The notes under the pieces were generated by a model, which worked only from the letters and a program-made list of their open reading frames with translations, was not told where the DNA came from and made no database searches. From Verrucomicrobiales bacterium (GTDB lineage: Bacteria > Verrucomicrobiota > Verrucomicrobiia > Verrucomicrobiales > DEV007): 64,000 nt of DNA. The stretch covers positions 1 through 64,000 of the forward strand of contig DUBC01000019.1 of NCBI GenBank assembly GCA_012960505.1. The letters run 5' to 3'. Of this stretch, positions 26,885-35,423 are shown one piece after another. Within the stretch, counting starts at the first letter, position 1, and the number at the start of each line of letters is the position of its first letter. Both the position numbers and the translations under genes were made by a program.

Positions 26885-28648
26885 ATGCTCACACTCACAC
26901 AACAACTGACCGAACGTCTTGGTGAAGCTATTCAAAAAATTCAAGATTCAAATATACCTGAAAAATATTCGGCCTCAGTCACGGCCACTACTGATACTAG
27001 GTTCGGAGACTATCAGTCCAACGCCGCCATGGCACTGGCAAAGAATCTGGGCATGTCGCCGAGAGAACTGGCGGCTAACATTATTGACTTACTCGAAGTT
27101 GAGGATCTCTGCAAAAACCCGGAAATAGCCGGACCAGGATTCATCAACTTTAGAATCAAGGGAAATGCAATTGAATCTCGAATCAACGAGATCAGAACAT
27201 GCTCGCGGCTCGGCGTAGAAAACTCACCGGTCCCTGAAAAAATCTTAATAGACTTCTCATCTCCAAACATTGCAAAGCCAATGCATATAGGTCATATCCG
27301 CAGCACCATCATTGGCGATTGCCTCGCCAGAGTAGGCAGATTCTTAGGTCACGAAGTGATTGCGGATAATCATATCGGCGATTGGGGAACTCCAATCGGG
27401 CAAGTGATCTATGGATGGAAAAATCACCTCAATGAGAAAGCGTTTGATACAGATCCCGTCAAGGAACTCCTTCGATTGTATCAAACGATTAAAGAACAAT
27501 TCGATTCTGATCCGGACGTCAATAAAGCATGCCTAGAAGAAACCGTCAGACTCCAGTCAGGAGACAAGGAAAGCTTGGATCTATGGAATCGCTTCAAGGA
27601 CATCACGATGTCAGGCTCTCAAAAGATCTACGATCGTCTTGGAATTGTTTTTGATACCACCCTCGGAGAATCCTTTTACGACGACAAGCTAGGGCCTTTA
27701 GTCGATGAACTGCTATCAAAAAAAATTGCTCAAGAAAGCGATGGTGCTGTTTGTGTGTTTTCAAATAACGAATTAGAACCTAAACATGATCCATTACTTG
27801 TGAAGAGGGACGGTGAATGGATTCCTGTTCCCTGTATCGTTCGTAAAAAAGACGGAGCTTTTAACTACGCCACTACAGACATCGCAACAATCGATCACAG
27901 GGTCAACGAAATAGAAGCCAAAACGATTCTCTATGTAGTCGATGACAGGCAATCACTGCACTTTCGCCAACTTTTCGAGGTAGCAAGGCAACGAAAAATT
28001 AATGCTAACCTGAAACATGTTTCATTCGGAAAAATTTTGGGAGATGACAAAAAACCTTTCAAGACTAGGGAAGGATCAGTCCCCGACCTCAGCGCCGTGC
28101 TTCAGGAAGCCGTTGACAGGGCTCAGAACGTTGTTGAAGAAAAAAGTAATAATCTCTCAGAAGAAGAAAAAGAAAACGTTGCAGAGAGAATAGGCATTGG
28201 TGCAGTCAAGTACGCGGAACTCTCACAGGCAAGGGTAAGTGATTATGTTTTTTCATGGGATAAGATGTTATCTCTTCAAGGAAACACTGCCCCCTACATG
28301 ATCAATGCCTACGTCAGAACCAAATCAATTTTCCGAAAGATTGGGAATGATTCACCAGAAATTTCAGAAGAATTATCCATATCAGCAGACTCCGAAAGAG
28401 CCATCGCTATTAAGCTTTGCCAGTACGGAGAAATTGTACTTGAAATACTCTCAGACCATAGACCCAATATTCTGGCCACTTATCTCTATGAATTAGCCCA
28501 GACATTCCATTCATTTTATGAGCAGTGTCCAGTCTTAAGCACAGAAGGCACCACTAGAAATACAAGACTCGCCTTGTGCCAAACAACTTCAGCAGTTTTA
28601 AAGCATGGTTTAGGCCTACTAGGCATTTTCCCACCAGAAAAAATGTAA
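26885..28648 (+). CDS. argS: arginyl-tRNA synthetase
   Basis: 587 residues, normal length. It charges tRNA-Arg with arginine. The class I signature HIGH is at residues 134-137 in AKPMHIGHIRS. A KMSKS equivalent is seen as PFKTREGS near residue 395, the degenerate form usual in ArgRS. The N-terminal additional domain (1-110, tRNA D-loop recognition) and the C-terminal helical anticodon-binding domain (about 460-587, starting near NAYVRTKSIFRK) are both complete. The gene follows the ptsN-like gene. Start ATG at 26885; A-rich leader without Shine-Dalgarno. Confidence 0.95.
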   Translation: MLTLTQQLTERLGEAIQKIQDSNIPEKYSASVTATTDTRFGDYQSNAAMALAKNLGMSPRELAANIIDLLEVEDLCKNPEIAGPGFINFRIKGNAIESRINEIRTCSRLGVENSPVPEKILIDFSSPNIAKPMHIGHIRSTIIGDCLARVGRFLGHEVIADNHIGDWGTPIGQVIYGWKNHLNEKAFDTDPVKELLRLYQTIKEQFDSDPDVNKACLEETVRLQSGDKESLDLWNRFKDITMSGSQKIYDRLGIVFDTTLGESFYDDKLGPLVDELLSKKIAQESDGAVCVFSNNELEPKHDPLLVKRDGEWIPVPCIVRKKDGAFNYATTDIATIDHRVNEIEAKTILYVVDDRQSLHFRQLFEVARQRKINANLKHVSFGKILGDDKKPFKTREGSVPDLSAVLQEAVDRAQNVVEEKSNNLSEEEKENVAERIGIGAVKYAELSQARVSDYVFSWDKMLSLQGNTAPYMINAYVRTKSIFRKIGNDSPEISEELSISADSERAIAIKLCQYGEIVLEILSDHRPNILATYLYELAQTFHSFYEQCPVLSTEGTTRNTRLALCQTTSAVLKHGLGLLGIFPPEKM

Positions 28649-28717
28649 CTCTAGCACTTGGCAAATACACAAATTCGGGGTTAAATTAAGATTCATTAAC
28701 TATCTGGATAAGTATTA

Positions 28718-30088
28718 ATGTTAAATCTTTTTGGTAGATCAGATCAGGACCCTACCCATTGCGATGGGTATTCGAGACGCGACTTTATTAAAATTGGAGG
28801 AATGGCTGCTGGAGGGCTGGGACTTAACCAGCTCCTTTCCATGGAATCTAAAGCCGGGACAGGGTCATCTAACAAATCAATAATCAACATCTATCTGCCC
28901 GGAGGACCGTCTCACCTCGATATGTTTGATTTAAAACCTGATGCCCCATCGGAAATCCGAGGAGAATTTAAACCGATAGGTACAAATGTTCCCGGAATGC
29001 AAATCTGCGAACTGTTCCCTAGGCTCGCTAAAATCGCCGACAAATACGCAATCGTTAGATCGCTCTGTGATTCTGATGGAGGTCACGACTGCTATCAGTG
29101 CATGACAGGGCACAAAAAAAGTGATCCGAAACCGACCGGAGGCTGGCCCTCATTCGGATCATGGATATCAAAAATTCAAGGTTCTAATCCTGGAGTTCCT
29201 GCAAATCTCTCACTCATGTATCCTACCGGAAACAGAACATGGGGAGAGGCAGGAACCGGAGGCTTCATCGGCACCCAACACTCACCGATGGGCATGGTCG
29301 GAAAGGATCCAAAATCAAGAGCGCAAAGCCTTACCCTCAAGGGCATGTCATTAGAACGTTTAATGGATCGCGAAAGATTACGATCTTCAGTCGATCAAAT
29401 GAGACGAGACGCCGACACGACGGGCCAGATGTCTGGTCTTGATAATTACAATCAGCAAGCTCTGGAAATTCTTTCTGACAGCGGCTTGTCCGATGCGTTG
29501 GACATTTCCAAAGAAGATCCAAAAGTGGCTGACCGTTACGGAGTCAACGATCCAGCCTATCAGCGTGATGGAGCCCCTAAGATGATTAGAAATTTTCTCG
29601 TGGCTAGGCGACTCATTGAAGCGGGAGCAAGGGTCGTGTCTCTGAACTATAGCAGATGGGATTGGCACGGCGGAGACGGAATGAATTTTCCCCGCTCACG
29701 TCAAGAATTTCCACTATTAGATCAAGGCCTCAGCGCACTCATTACAGATCTCCATGAGCGCGGGCTCTCAAATGATGTTTCTGTTGTGATGTGGGGTGAA
29801 TTTGGAAGAACCCCTAAAATTAACGGCAAGAACAGTCGCGATCATTGGCCAAAAGCTAACTTCTGTCTACTTGCAGGCGGAGGCATGAATACGGGGCAAG
29901 TAATCGGCTCAACAAATTCAAGAGGCGAAGAACCTGACGAAAGACCGATAAAGTTCCAAGAAATATTCGCAACACTTTATCACAACATAGGAATCGACTT
30001 AAATTCAGCTACAGTGCGCGATTCAAGCGGAAGGCCTCATTATCTGGTTAATCAAGGGATCAAGCCAATCCGAGAACTTATTGGCTAA
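28718..30088 (+). CDS. DUF1501-family secreted protein
   Basis: 456 residues. The N-terminus carries a Tat-like twin arginine, SRRDFIKIGG (R20-R21), followed by a short hydrophobic stretch. The DUF1501 body begins with the strand INIYLPGGPSHLDMFDLKP and contains YDRYGV/DRYGVND, EAGARVVSLNY and the metal-site-like WGEFGRTPKINGKNSRDHWP near residue 365-385. DUF1501 belongs to the alkaline-phosphatase-like fold and is hugely expanded in Planctomycetota and Verrucomicrobiota, usually paired with DUF1549/DUF1553 cytochrome proteins; no such partner is next to this copy. Presumed periplasmic or extracellular; enzymatic role unknown. A second DUF1501 gene lies at 45599-47041. Confidence 0.85.
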   Translation: MLNLFGRSDQDPTHCDGYSRRDFIKIGGMAAGGLGLNQLLSMESKAGTGSSNKSIINIYLPGGPSHLDMFDLKPDAPSEIRGEFKPIGTNVPGMQICELFPRLAKIADKYAIVRSLCDSDGGHDCYQCMTGHKKSDPKPTGGWPSFGSWISKIQGSNPGVPANLSLMYPTGNRTWGEAGTGGFIGTQHSPMGMVGKDPKSRAQSLTLKGMSLERLMDRERLRSSVDQMRRDADTTGQMSGLDNYNQQALEILSDSGLSDALDISKEDPKVADRYGVNDPAYQRDGAPKMIRNFLVARRLIEAGARVVSLNYSRWDWHGGDGMNFPRSRQEFPLLDQGLSALITDLHERGLSNDVSVVMWGEFGRTPKINGKNSRDHWPKANFCLLAGGGMNTGQVIGSTNSRGEEPDERPIKFQEIFATLYHNIGIDLNSATVRDSSGRPHYLVNQGIKPIRELIG

Positions 30089-30467
30089 CTACAATCGGAG
30101 GATCGTCGGACTCTCGTTTGGCGAAATACAATATTCTTCGAACTTCAAACCAGACATACGGGCACAAAACTTAAGAAAACCCGGACAGTTCCAACGGCAG
30201 ATCAAATGTAACTACCTTATAGCTGCCGCTTTTAAATCCTCAAAAACAAGCTTTGCCATGTTGTATACGTAGGAGGAAATGAACCAGAAAGATTCACAGT
30301 CAAATAGGCAATATAAGAAATCAGGCCAAACTAATTTTATCTTAGCAAAGAATCTCTTTGCCAAATCCACCACTAATGATCATAAACGCAAATGAATTTG
30401 CTAGGGTGGGAATCAGTCAATATACCAAATCGTTCACTGTATCATAAATAATTATTAATCTAAACTT
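30089..30467. other. 379-base intergenic region, one doubtful 38-codon ORF
   Basis: No homologous gene remnant was recognised in any frame. The DUF1080 start at 30468 is preceded by AT-rich sequence (ATAAATAATTATTAAT) suited to a promoter. The doubtful small ORF at 30279-30395 is listed separately. Confidence 0.6.
30279..30395 (+). CDS. doubtful 38-residue small ORF with AGGAGG leader
   Basis: ATG at 30279 is preceded by a perfect AGGAGG (30271-30276) with only two bases between, closer than the usual 5-9. The product would be a basic, polar peptide of 38 residues (starts MNQKDSQSN, ends DHKRK) with no known motif or signal peptide. It stands out because almost no other gene here has a Shine-Dalgarno sequence, but chance is the more likely explanation. 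Confidence 0.15.
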   Translation: MNQKDSQSNRQYKKSGQTNFILAKNLFAKSTTNDHKRK

Positions 30468-31658
30468 ATGAAAAAATTACAAATCATTGCTATTTTCATT
30501 TTTGTCATTCCCACAATCTGTGGAGCAGCTGAAGAAAATTTGATTTCCCTATTTGATGGAAAATCTTTAAAGGGTTGGTCTCAGAAAGGTGGTAAAGCAA
30601 AGTATTCAGTCCAAGATAACTGCATCGTGGGACGCACCATTCCTAACACTCCTAACTCTTTTCTTTGCACAGAAAAAATATACGGTGACTTCATTCTGGA
30701 ATATGAATTCAAAATCGACCCCAGACTCAATTCCGGAGTACAGATCAGAAGCCAAGAAAATGCAAAAGGAAGAGTGTACGGATATCAGGTAGAAATTGAT
30801 CCAGACACTGATCGTAATCGGATGTGGACAGCGGGCATTTACGATGAAGGGCGACGAGGTTGGTTGAATGATCTTTCCAAAAATGAAGCTGCAAGAAAAG
30901 CATTCAAGCCAAATGAATGGAACAAAATTAAGGTGCGCGCAGTTGGTGATTCAATCAGTACGTGGTTGAACGGTGTGCCTGCGGCTGATCTAGTCGATTC
31001 AATGACACAGAGCGGATTCATCGGACTCCAGGTTCATGGTATTGGAAAAAAGGTTAACGGGCCTTACGAAGTGCGTTGGAAAAACATAAGGATTCAAGAC
31101 CTTGGCCTTCATCATTGGAAACCAATATTTAACGGCAAAGATCTGGATGGATGGCGAGCCTTACCTGGAGGAACATGGACGGTTGAAAATGAAACGATTT
31201 ACGGTAAAAGCCCCAAAGAAGAAAGGCGCCATGGAATCCTATTAACAGAAAAACAATTTAAAGACTTTACAGTGAAAGCAAAGTTCCGGGTTATCAGTGG
31301 TGATTCAGGATTTTACTTTAGATGTGAACAAGTTAAGGGAGGCGTATCAGTTCATGGCTTTCAGGTCGAAGTGGACCATTCTCAGGAAACTGGTGGACTC
31401 TATGAAACCGGCGGTAGGGCCTGGGTCGTCAAACCTAGTGATGCCGATATTCCAAAGAAGAAATACAAGCCCGGTGAATGGACAGACTTGAACCTTAGCG
31501 CACATGGTGGGAGGGTCGTCGTGCATATAAATGGACAAAAGACCGCCGAACTCATTAATGATAAGGGTCGAAGCTCAGGACATATCGGACTTCAATTGCA
31601 TGGCGGGGACACGATGGATGTCGAATTCAAAAATATCTCTTTATTGGCACCCAAATAG
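30468..31658 (+). CDS. secreted protein with two DUF1080 (3-keto-disaccharide hydrolase) domains
   Basis: 396 residues with a signal peptide (cleavage near ICGAAEE, about residue 21). Two DUF1080 concanavalin-like domains in tandem: the first opens with LISLFDGKSLKGWSQKG (about 25-205), the second with WKPIFNGKDLDGWRALPGG (about 215-396). Each carries the N/SGVQIRSQ or SGFYFRCEQ strand, the GYQVEID/GFQVEVD pair and the closing GHIGLQLHG strand. DUF1080 members cleave 3-keto-glycosides after C3 oxidation of sugars by GMC or Gfo/Idh oxidoreductases; none of those oxidoreductases is visible in this window. Expected periplasmic. It follows the DUF1501 gene after a 379-base gap and is probably its own transcript. 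Confidence 0.85.
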   Translation: MKKLQIIAIFIFVIPTICGAAEENLISLFDGKSLKGWSQKGGKAKYSVQDNCIVGRTIPNTPNSFLCTEKIYGDFILEYEFKIDPRLNSGVQIRSQENAKGRVYGYQVEIDPDTDRNRMWTAGIYDEGRRGWLNDLSKNEAARKAFKPNEWNKIKVRAVGDSISTWLNGVPAADLVDSMTQSGFIGLQVHGIGKKVNGPYEVRWKNIRIQDLGLHHWKPIFNGKDLDGWRALPGGTWTVENETIYGKSPKEERRHGILLTEKQFKDFTVKAKFRVISGDSGFYFRCEQVKGGVSVHGFQVEVDHSQETGGLYETGGRAWVVKPSDADIPKKKYKPGEWTDLNLSAHGGRVVVHINGQKTAELINDKGRSSGHIGLQLHGGDTMDVEFKNISLLAPK

Positions 31659-31759
31659 CAAAATCCCTCTAAGATTTTAAATTATCGGCTTTCCAGTACC
31701 AAGTGGTCAAAAATCACAGTGTTTTGATAAAAAGCTTATTATAATTTCCATAATTTCTA

Positions 31760-31787
31760 TTGTTATTATACTTACATTGCTTATAAT
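31760..31787 (+). promoter_or_regulatory. candidate promoter directly before the CAP-domain gene
   Basis: TTGTTA (31760-31765), 16-base spacer and a perfect TATAAT (31782-31787). A start of transcription about seven bases downstream would fall at or next to the GTG start codon at 31794, implying a leaderless or nearly leaderless message. Inferred from hexamers only. Confidence 0.4.
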
Positions 31788-31793
31788 TAAATC

Positions 31794-33899
31794 GTGTTTT
31801 TAAGATTAAATACGCTTCGATTAAGTCCACTGATCGCTTTCTTAATCACTATTAGCTCAGTAAATGCTGAACTGTCAGTAGATACGTCAAACCGGAGTGA
31901 TGTTATCCGTCACTTTCTATCTAATTATCTACCTTCAGAAAATTTCGAGGAGCACCACGAATGGACAGGAGATATGAACATTGCCGACCCCGGACAAGTA
32001 TCTGAAAGGCTCCATGATGATGTAATTCAAAGGGTTAACTATTTTAGAGCAATGGCAGGACTCAGTGCTGATATTATCTTATCAGAAAAACTTAATACCA
32101 AATGTCAGCAAGCCGCATTCATGATGGCTTACAATAATAAACTAGATCATTACCCCTCAACTGATTGGGATCATTACTCAGAAAATGGAGCAGAGGCAGC
32201 AAGGCATTCTAATTTATCCTTAGGATTTAACACACCTTACTATGGTCCCACAGCAATTGACGGCCAGATTGAAGATAGCGGATCAAATAATTATAGTGTC
32301 GGACACCGTCGCTGGATCCTTTATTCTCGCGCACCAAAAAAAATGGGCCATGGCTCTATCCCTCTAACTTTCATTATACCACAACCAGATCCAAATCCAA
32401 TTCCAAATCCAAATCCAAATCCAAATCCAAATTCAAATTCAAATTCAAATCCAAATCCAAATCCAAATCCAAATCCAGATCCATCTCCTACTCCAAAGAA
32501 TAAAAATTCAGCAATGGTGCTTTGGGTCATTGGTAAACCATCCAATCAACCACAAAATGTACCTGAATTCATCGCTTGGCCGCCAAAAGGATTCGTGCCG
32601 CGCCAAGTCGTATATAAGCGGTGGTCTTTCGCTATCCCAACCAAAATAAACACCTTCACTGATTTCTCAAAATCAAAGGTATCAGTGATGCATAAAGGAA
32701 TCGAATTACCAACTGAAATTATTTTTAGAGGAAACAGTCATCAAGGAAATGATCCTACATTAGTATTTGAAATAGAGAACTTCACTACATCAAGCAACAG
32801 TTTCGAAGATCAGAGTTATTCAGTCACTATTTCTGAAATTGAAGGCTTGCCTAAAAGCTCCTATCAATACGAAGTTAAAATTATTGATCCTTATAGACTA
32901 GATTCCATAACAATCAATGGATCCTCCAAACTTTATGAAGATTCAGATCGGAACTTTACATTCACTCCAATTAAAGCTGCTGAAAAATACGAGATTTTAA
33001 TAGGAAAACCTCAACAAAAATTTTGGGTAGAAAGTGCTGAGGGGAAAAATACTAAAACTATTATCGACGATACAAAAAAAATACATCCACTCTTCGTTGA
33101 AGGCATCTCAAAGTCTGGCACCTCTTCATTTCACTTATCTAGCAATGACGAATCGTTCGAAATTGACAGGGAAATAATTCCTTCCAGTAATAGCAAAATA
33201 GAATTTGATCATGTGTTCAGATACATGGGTGAAGGGACATTTTTGAGTCTCGAAATTCGAACAGAAACTGGCCCATGGATTCAACTTTGGAAACGTTATG
33301 GTAAACACGGATATCAGGTTTTCGTTGGAGACTGGGACAATGATTGGACATTCACCTCAATGCCACTGGGTGATTTTGTTAATGAACGAATACGCATGCG
33401 GTTTAGATATGAATATCAATCAGGAGCAGACTGGTCACCAGTTGAAGGTGATGACCCTAATGAAATGGGAGCATTTATAGACAACATCCAGGTAACAAAT
33501 AGTAGCGAACTGCAACCAATATCATCAATTACTCTCGAAGCCGACCAAACTAGCTTCGGCATTAGCACCTTGCCCGCAGATGAATATTGGCTACAGATCA
33601 AAGCTCAGATCAGTGACAGGTGGTTCGGCTACGGAAAAAAGAAAAAGATTCAGCATTTCAAAGGTATAGAGCCAGAGCTAAAAATAACCAAATTCAGCGC
33701 CATACCTGACAGAACATTGAAAATGAATGTCACCTCCAAGGGTATCAAAAAAATCATCCTACAATCTTCAATTGATGGTGGGAAAGTGTGGAATAATGAG
33801 CAAACAATCGAACCAACGCCCTCAAAAACACAGGAAGTACTTTTCCAAATTAAACAAAGTTCCCCGGTTATGATTTATCGGGTCATTGCTCCAAATTAA
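31794..33899 (+). CDS. secreted CAP (SCP/PR-1-like) domain protein with Pro-Asn repeat linker
   Basis: 701 residues, GTG start chosen because it places the signal peptide (LIAFLITISSVNAEL) at the N-terminus. The CAP domain spans about residues 60-190: RVNYFRAMAGL, CQQAAFMMAYNNKLDHYP with the ligand His, SENGAEAA and VGHRRWILY. It is followed by a striking [Pro-Asn]n stretch (about 198-232) encoded by a hexamer repeat. The long C-terminal part (240-701) is beta-rich; one segment with FRYMGEGTFLSLEIRTE and IDNIQVTN looks like a jelly-roll/MAM-like adhesion domain, the rest resembles Ig-like modules. Bacterial CAP proteins are secreted and thought to bind lipids or peptides or act at surfaces; function here unknown. 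Confidence 0.75.
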   Translation: MFLRLNTLRLSPLIAFLITISSVNAELSVDTSNRSDVIRHFLSNYLPSENFEEHHEWTGDMNIADPGQVSERLHDDVIQRVNYFRAMAGLSADIILSEKLNTKCQQAAFMMAYNNKLDHYPSTDWDHYSENGAEAARHSNLSLGFNTPYYGPTAIDGQIEDSGSNNYSVGHRRWILYSRAPKKMGHGSIPLTFIIPQPDPNPIPNPNPNPNPNSNSNSNPNPNPNPNPDPSPTPKNKNSAMVLWVIGKPSNQPQNVPEFIAWPPKGFVPRQVVYKRWSFAIPTKINTFTDFSKSKVSVMHKGIELPTEIIFRGNSHQGNDPTLVFEIENFTTSSNSFEDQSYSVTISEIEGLPKSSYQYEVKIIDPYRLDSITINGSSKLYEDSDRNFTFTPIKAAEKYEILIGKPQQKFWVESAEGKNTKTIIDDTKKIHPLFVEGISKSGTSSFHLSSNDESFEIDREIIPSSNSKIEFDHVFRYMGEGTFLSLEIRTETGPWIQLWKRYGKHGYQVFVGDWDNDWTFTSMPLGDFVNERIRMRFRYEYQSGADWSPVEGDDPNEMGAFIDNIQVTNSSELQPISSITLEADQTSFGISTLPADEYWLQIKAQISDRWFGYGKKKKIQHFKGIEPELKITKFSAIPDRTLKMNVTSKGIKKIILQSSIDGGKVWNNEQTIEPTPSKTQEVLFQIKQSSPVMIYRVIAPN
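32385..32486 (+). repeat. in-frame hexamer repeat (CCAAAT variants) coding for Pro-Asn linker
   Basis: About 16 tandem copies of a 6-base unit, mainly CCAAAT with CCAGAT, CCAATT and TTCAAA/TTCAAT-type variants in the middle block (Ser-Asn). The unit is a multiple of three, so copy-number change would lengthen or shorten the linker without breaking the frame. Confidence 0.9.
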
Positions 33900-33937
33900 T
33901 TAAGTCATCTCAGACTCATTTTAAAATCTTAGCTTTC

Positions 33938-33966
33938 TTGACATGAGCAATGGCTGAAGGCAAAAT
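33938..33966 (+). promoter_or_regulatory. candidate sigma70-type promoter for PQQ-propeller gene
   Basis: Perfect TTGACA (33938-33943), 17-base spacer, then CAAAAT (33961-33966; four of six to TATAAT). It sits 57 bases before the ATG at 34023 in the gap after the CAP-domain gene. Sequence match only. Confidence 0.4.
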
Positions 33967-34022
33967 TTAACTCTAAGTTAGACCCTTCAAATAACGAAAA
34001 TAATACCAACCGTTAATTACTC

Positions 34023-35348
34023 ATGTCATTTGCGAAAAATATTTATTCTCTCACTGCCTTCTTTGCTCTTACCATTAGCTGCCAATCTGAATGGCCTAAT
34101 TGGCGAGGTCCTAACATGGATGGTTCAAGCAGCGCCAAAAATGTACCTGTTTCATTCAGCCAAGAAAAAAATGTGCGGTGGTCAATTCCAATGCCAGGAA
34201 GCGCAGGATCAACTCCCATCATTTCCAACGGAAAAGTCTTCGTTACCTCTACTGATCCACAAAAGGAAGACCTTCTTGCGCTAGCTTATGATCTCAAGTC
34301 TGGAAAACAACTATGGAGTCATGTCGTTGGAACCGGACTCAAACAGGATGATCGATCCAATTACGCGGGGGCTTCACCCGCCAGTGATGGAAAAAATGTT
34401 CTGTTCTTTTACGGGACGGGTGATATGGCCGTCTATAATCATGAAGGAAAACTTCAATGGAAAAAGAATATTCAGGACGAATATGGAAAATTTTATTTCC
34501 TGTGGACTTTTTCAACTAGTCCCATACTTCATGAAGGCAAAATAATTTTACAAATTTTACAAAGAGACACACCAGTTCACCAAGCGCATCAAGGAGGCGG
34601 AAAGCATGATTCTTTCATACTTGCTCTATCATTATCCGACGGCAAAGAAATATACAAAACATCACGTGCTGATGAGGCAAGATCAGAATCTAAAGAAGCA
34701 TTCAGTACTCCAGTCCTATATGATCTTGACGGAAAAACACAATTACTAATAACGGGCGGTGATTGCATAACAGGTCATGACCCAGAAACAGGAAAAGAAC
34801 TATGGCGATGGGAAACCTGGAACCCAGGAAAGATAGGCCATTGGCGATTAGTCCCCTCACCTGTCGCAGGAAAAGGCATTGCACTAGCATGCGCTCCCAA
34901 GGGTGCACCGGTTTATGCAGTCAAATTGGGCAAGTCAGGCACACTAGATAACTCTTCGATTTCCTGGCAAAGTGAAAACGGAAGCAATGTTTCGAGTGAT
35001 GTTCCTACGCCTCTCTTTTATGAGGGCCTCTTCTATGTCGCTCATAATGGAAAAAAACGCAGTCATACCTTGAGCTGCGTTGAACCGATGTCAGGGAAAA
35101 TTCTCTGGAGTGAAAATCTAGGAGTAGATGGAAAAATTGAAGCATCACCGACCGCCGCTGATGGAAAAATTTATATTGTCACACACTATGGTGAGGTCGT
35201 TGTGGTCGCCTCAGGTAAAAAATTCAAAAAACTTCATCATACCAGCATGGGGCCAGGTAGAAATGGTCGAGTTCGCAGCTCAATCGCTCTGGCCAATGGG
35301 ACAGCTTTGATTAGAACAGACAATAAATTATTCTGCCTTGGCAAATAA
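34023..35348 (+). CDS. secreted PQQ-like beta-propeller protein
   Basis: 441 residues with an N-terminal signal peptide (LTAFFALTISCQSEW; the Cys could make it a lipoprotein, but the preceding residues TIS fit a lipobox poorly). The mature protein begins with WPNWRGPNMDGSS, the standard opening of PQQ/BamB-like propellers in Planctomycetota and Verrucomicrobiota. Repeated blades show the tryptophan-docking pattern: DLKSGKQLWSH, NHEGKLQWKKN, DPETGKELWRWE, EPMSGKILWSEN. The bound ligand or partner is unknown; PQQ binding is not implied by the fold alone. The gene is followed after 75 bases by the M28 peptidase gene, probably in the same transcript. Confidence 0.85.
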   Translation: MSFAKNIYSLTAFFALTISCQSEWPNWRGPNMDGSSSAKNVPVSFSQEKNVRWSIPMPGSAGSTPIISNGKVFVTSTDPQKEDLLALAYDLKSGKQLWSHVVGTGLKQDDRSNYAGASPASDGKNVLFFYGTGDMAVYNHEGKLQWKKNIQDEYGKFYFLWTFSTSPILHEGKIILQILQRDTPVHQAHQGGGKHDSFILALSLSDGKEIYKTSRADEARSESKEAFSTPVLYDLDGKTQLLITGGDCITGHDPETGKELWRWETWNPGKIGHWRLVPSPVAGKGIALACAPKGAPVYAVKLGKSGTLDNSSISWQSENGSNVSSDVPTPLFYEGLFYVAHNGKKRSHTLSCVEPMSGKILWSENLGVDGKIEASPTAADGKIYIVTHYGEVVVVASGKKFKKLHHTSMGPGRNGRVRSSIALANGTALIRTDNKLFCLGK

Positions 35349-35423
35349 ACTGGTCGCCATTACAGATAAAAGGTGAGCTGTTTTCTGCAAAAATATTCCA
35401 GAACCAGCACCCTTAAAAACAGC

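Noticed and set aside
30081-30272. 63-codon ORF after the DUF1501 gene
   Set aside because: It overlaps the end of that gene, has no recognisable motif and no leader; composition fits noncoding DNA.
32385-32486. Hexamer repeat as a CRISPR array
   Set aside because: The unit is 6 bases without spacers and is in frame within a protein.
32321-32545. Gly-Phe repeat ORF on the minus strand
   Set aside because: It is the reverse reading of the CCAAAT hexamer repeat that encodes the Pro-Asn linker of the CAP-domain protein.
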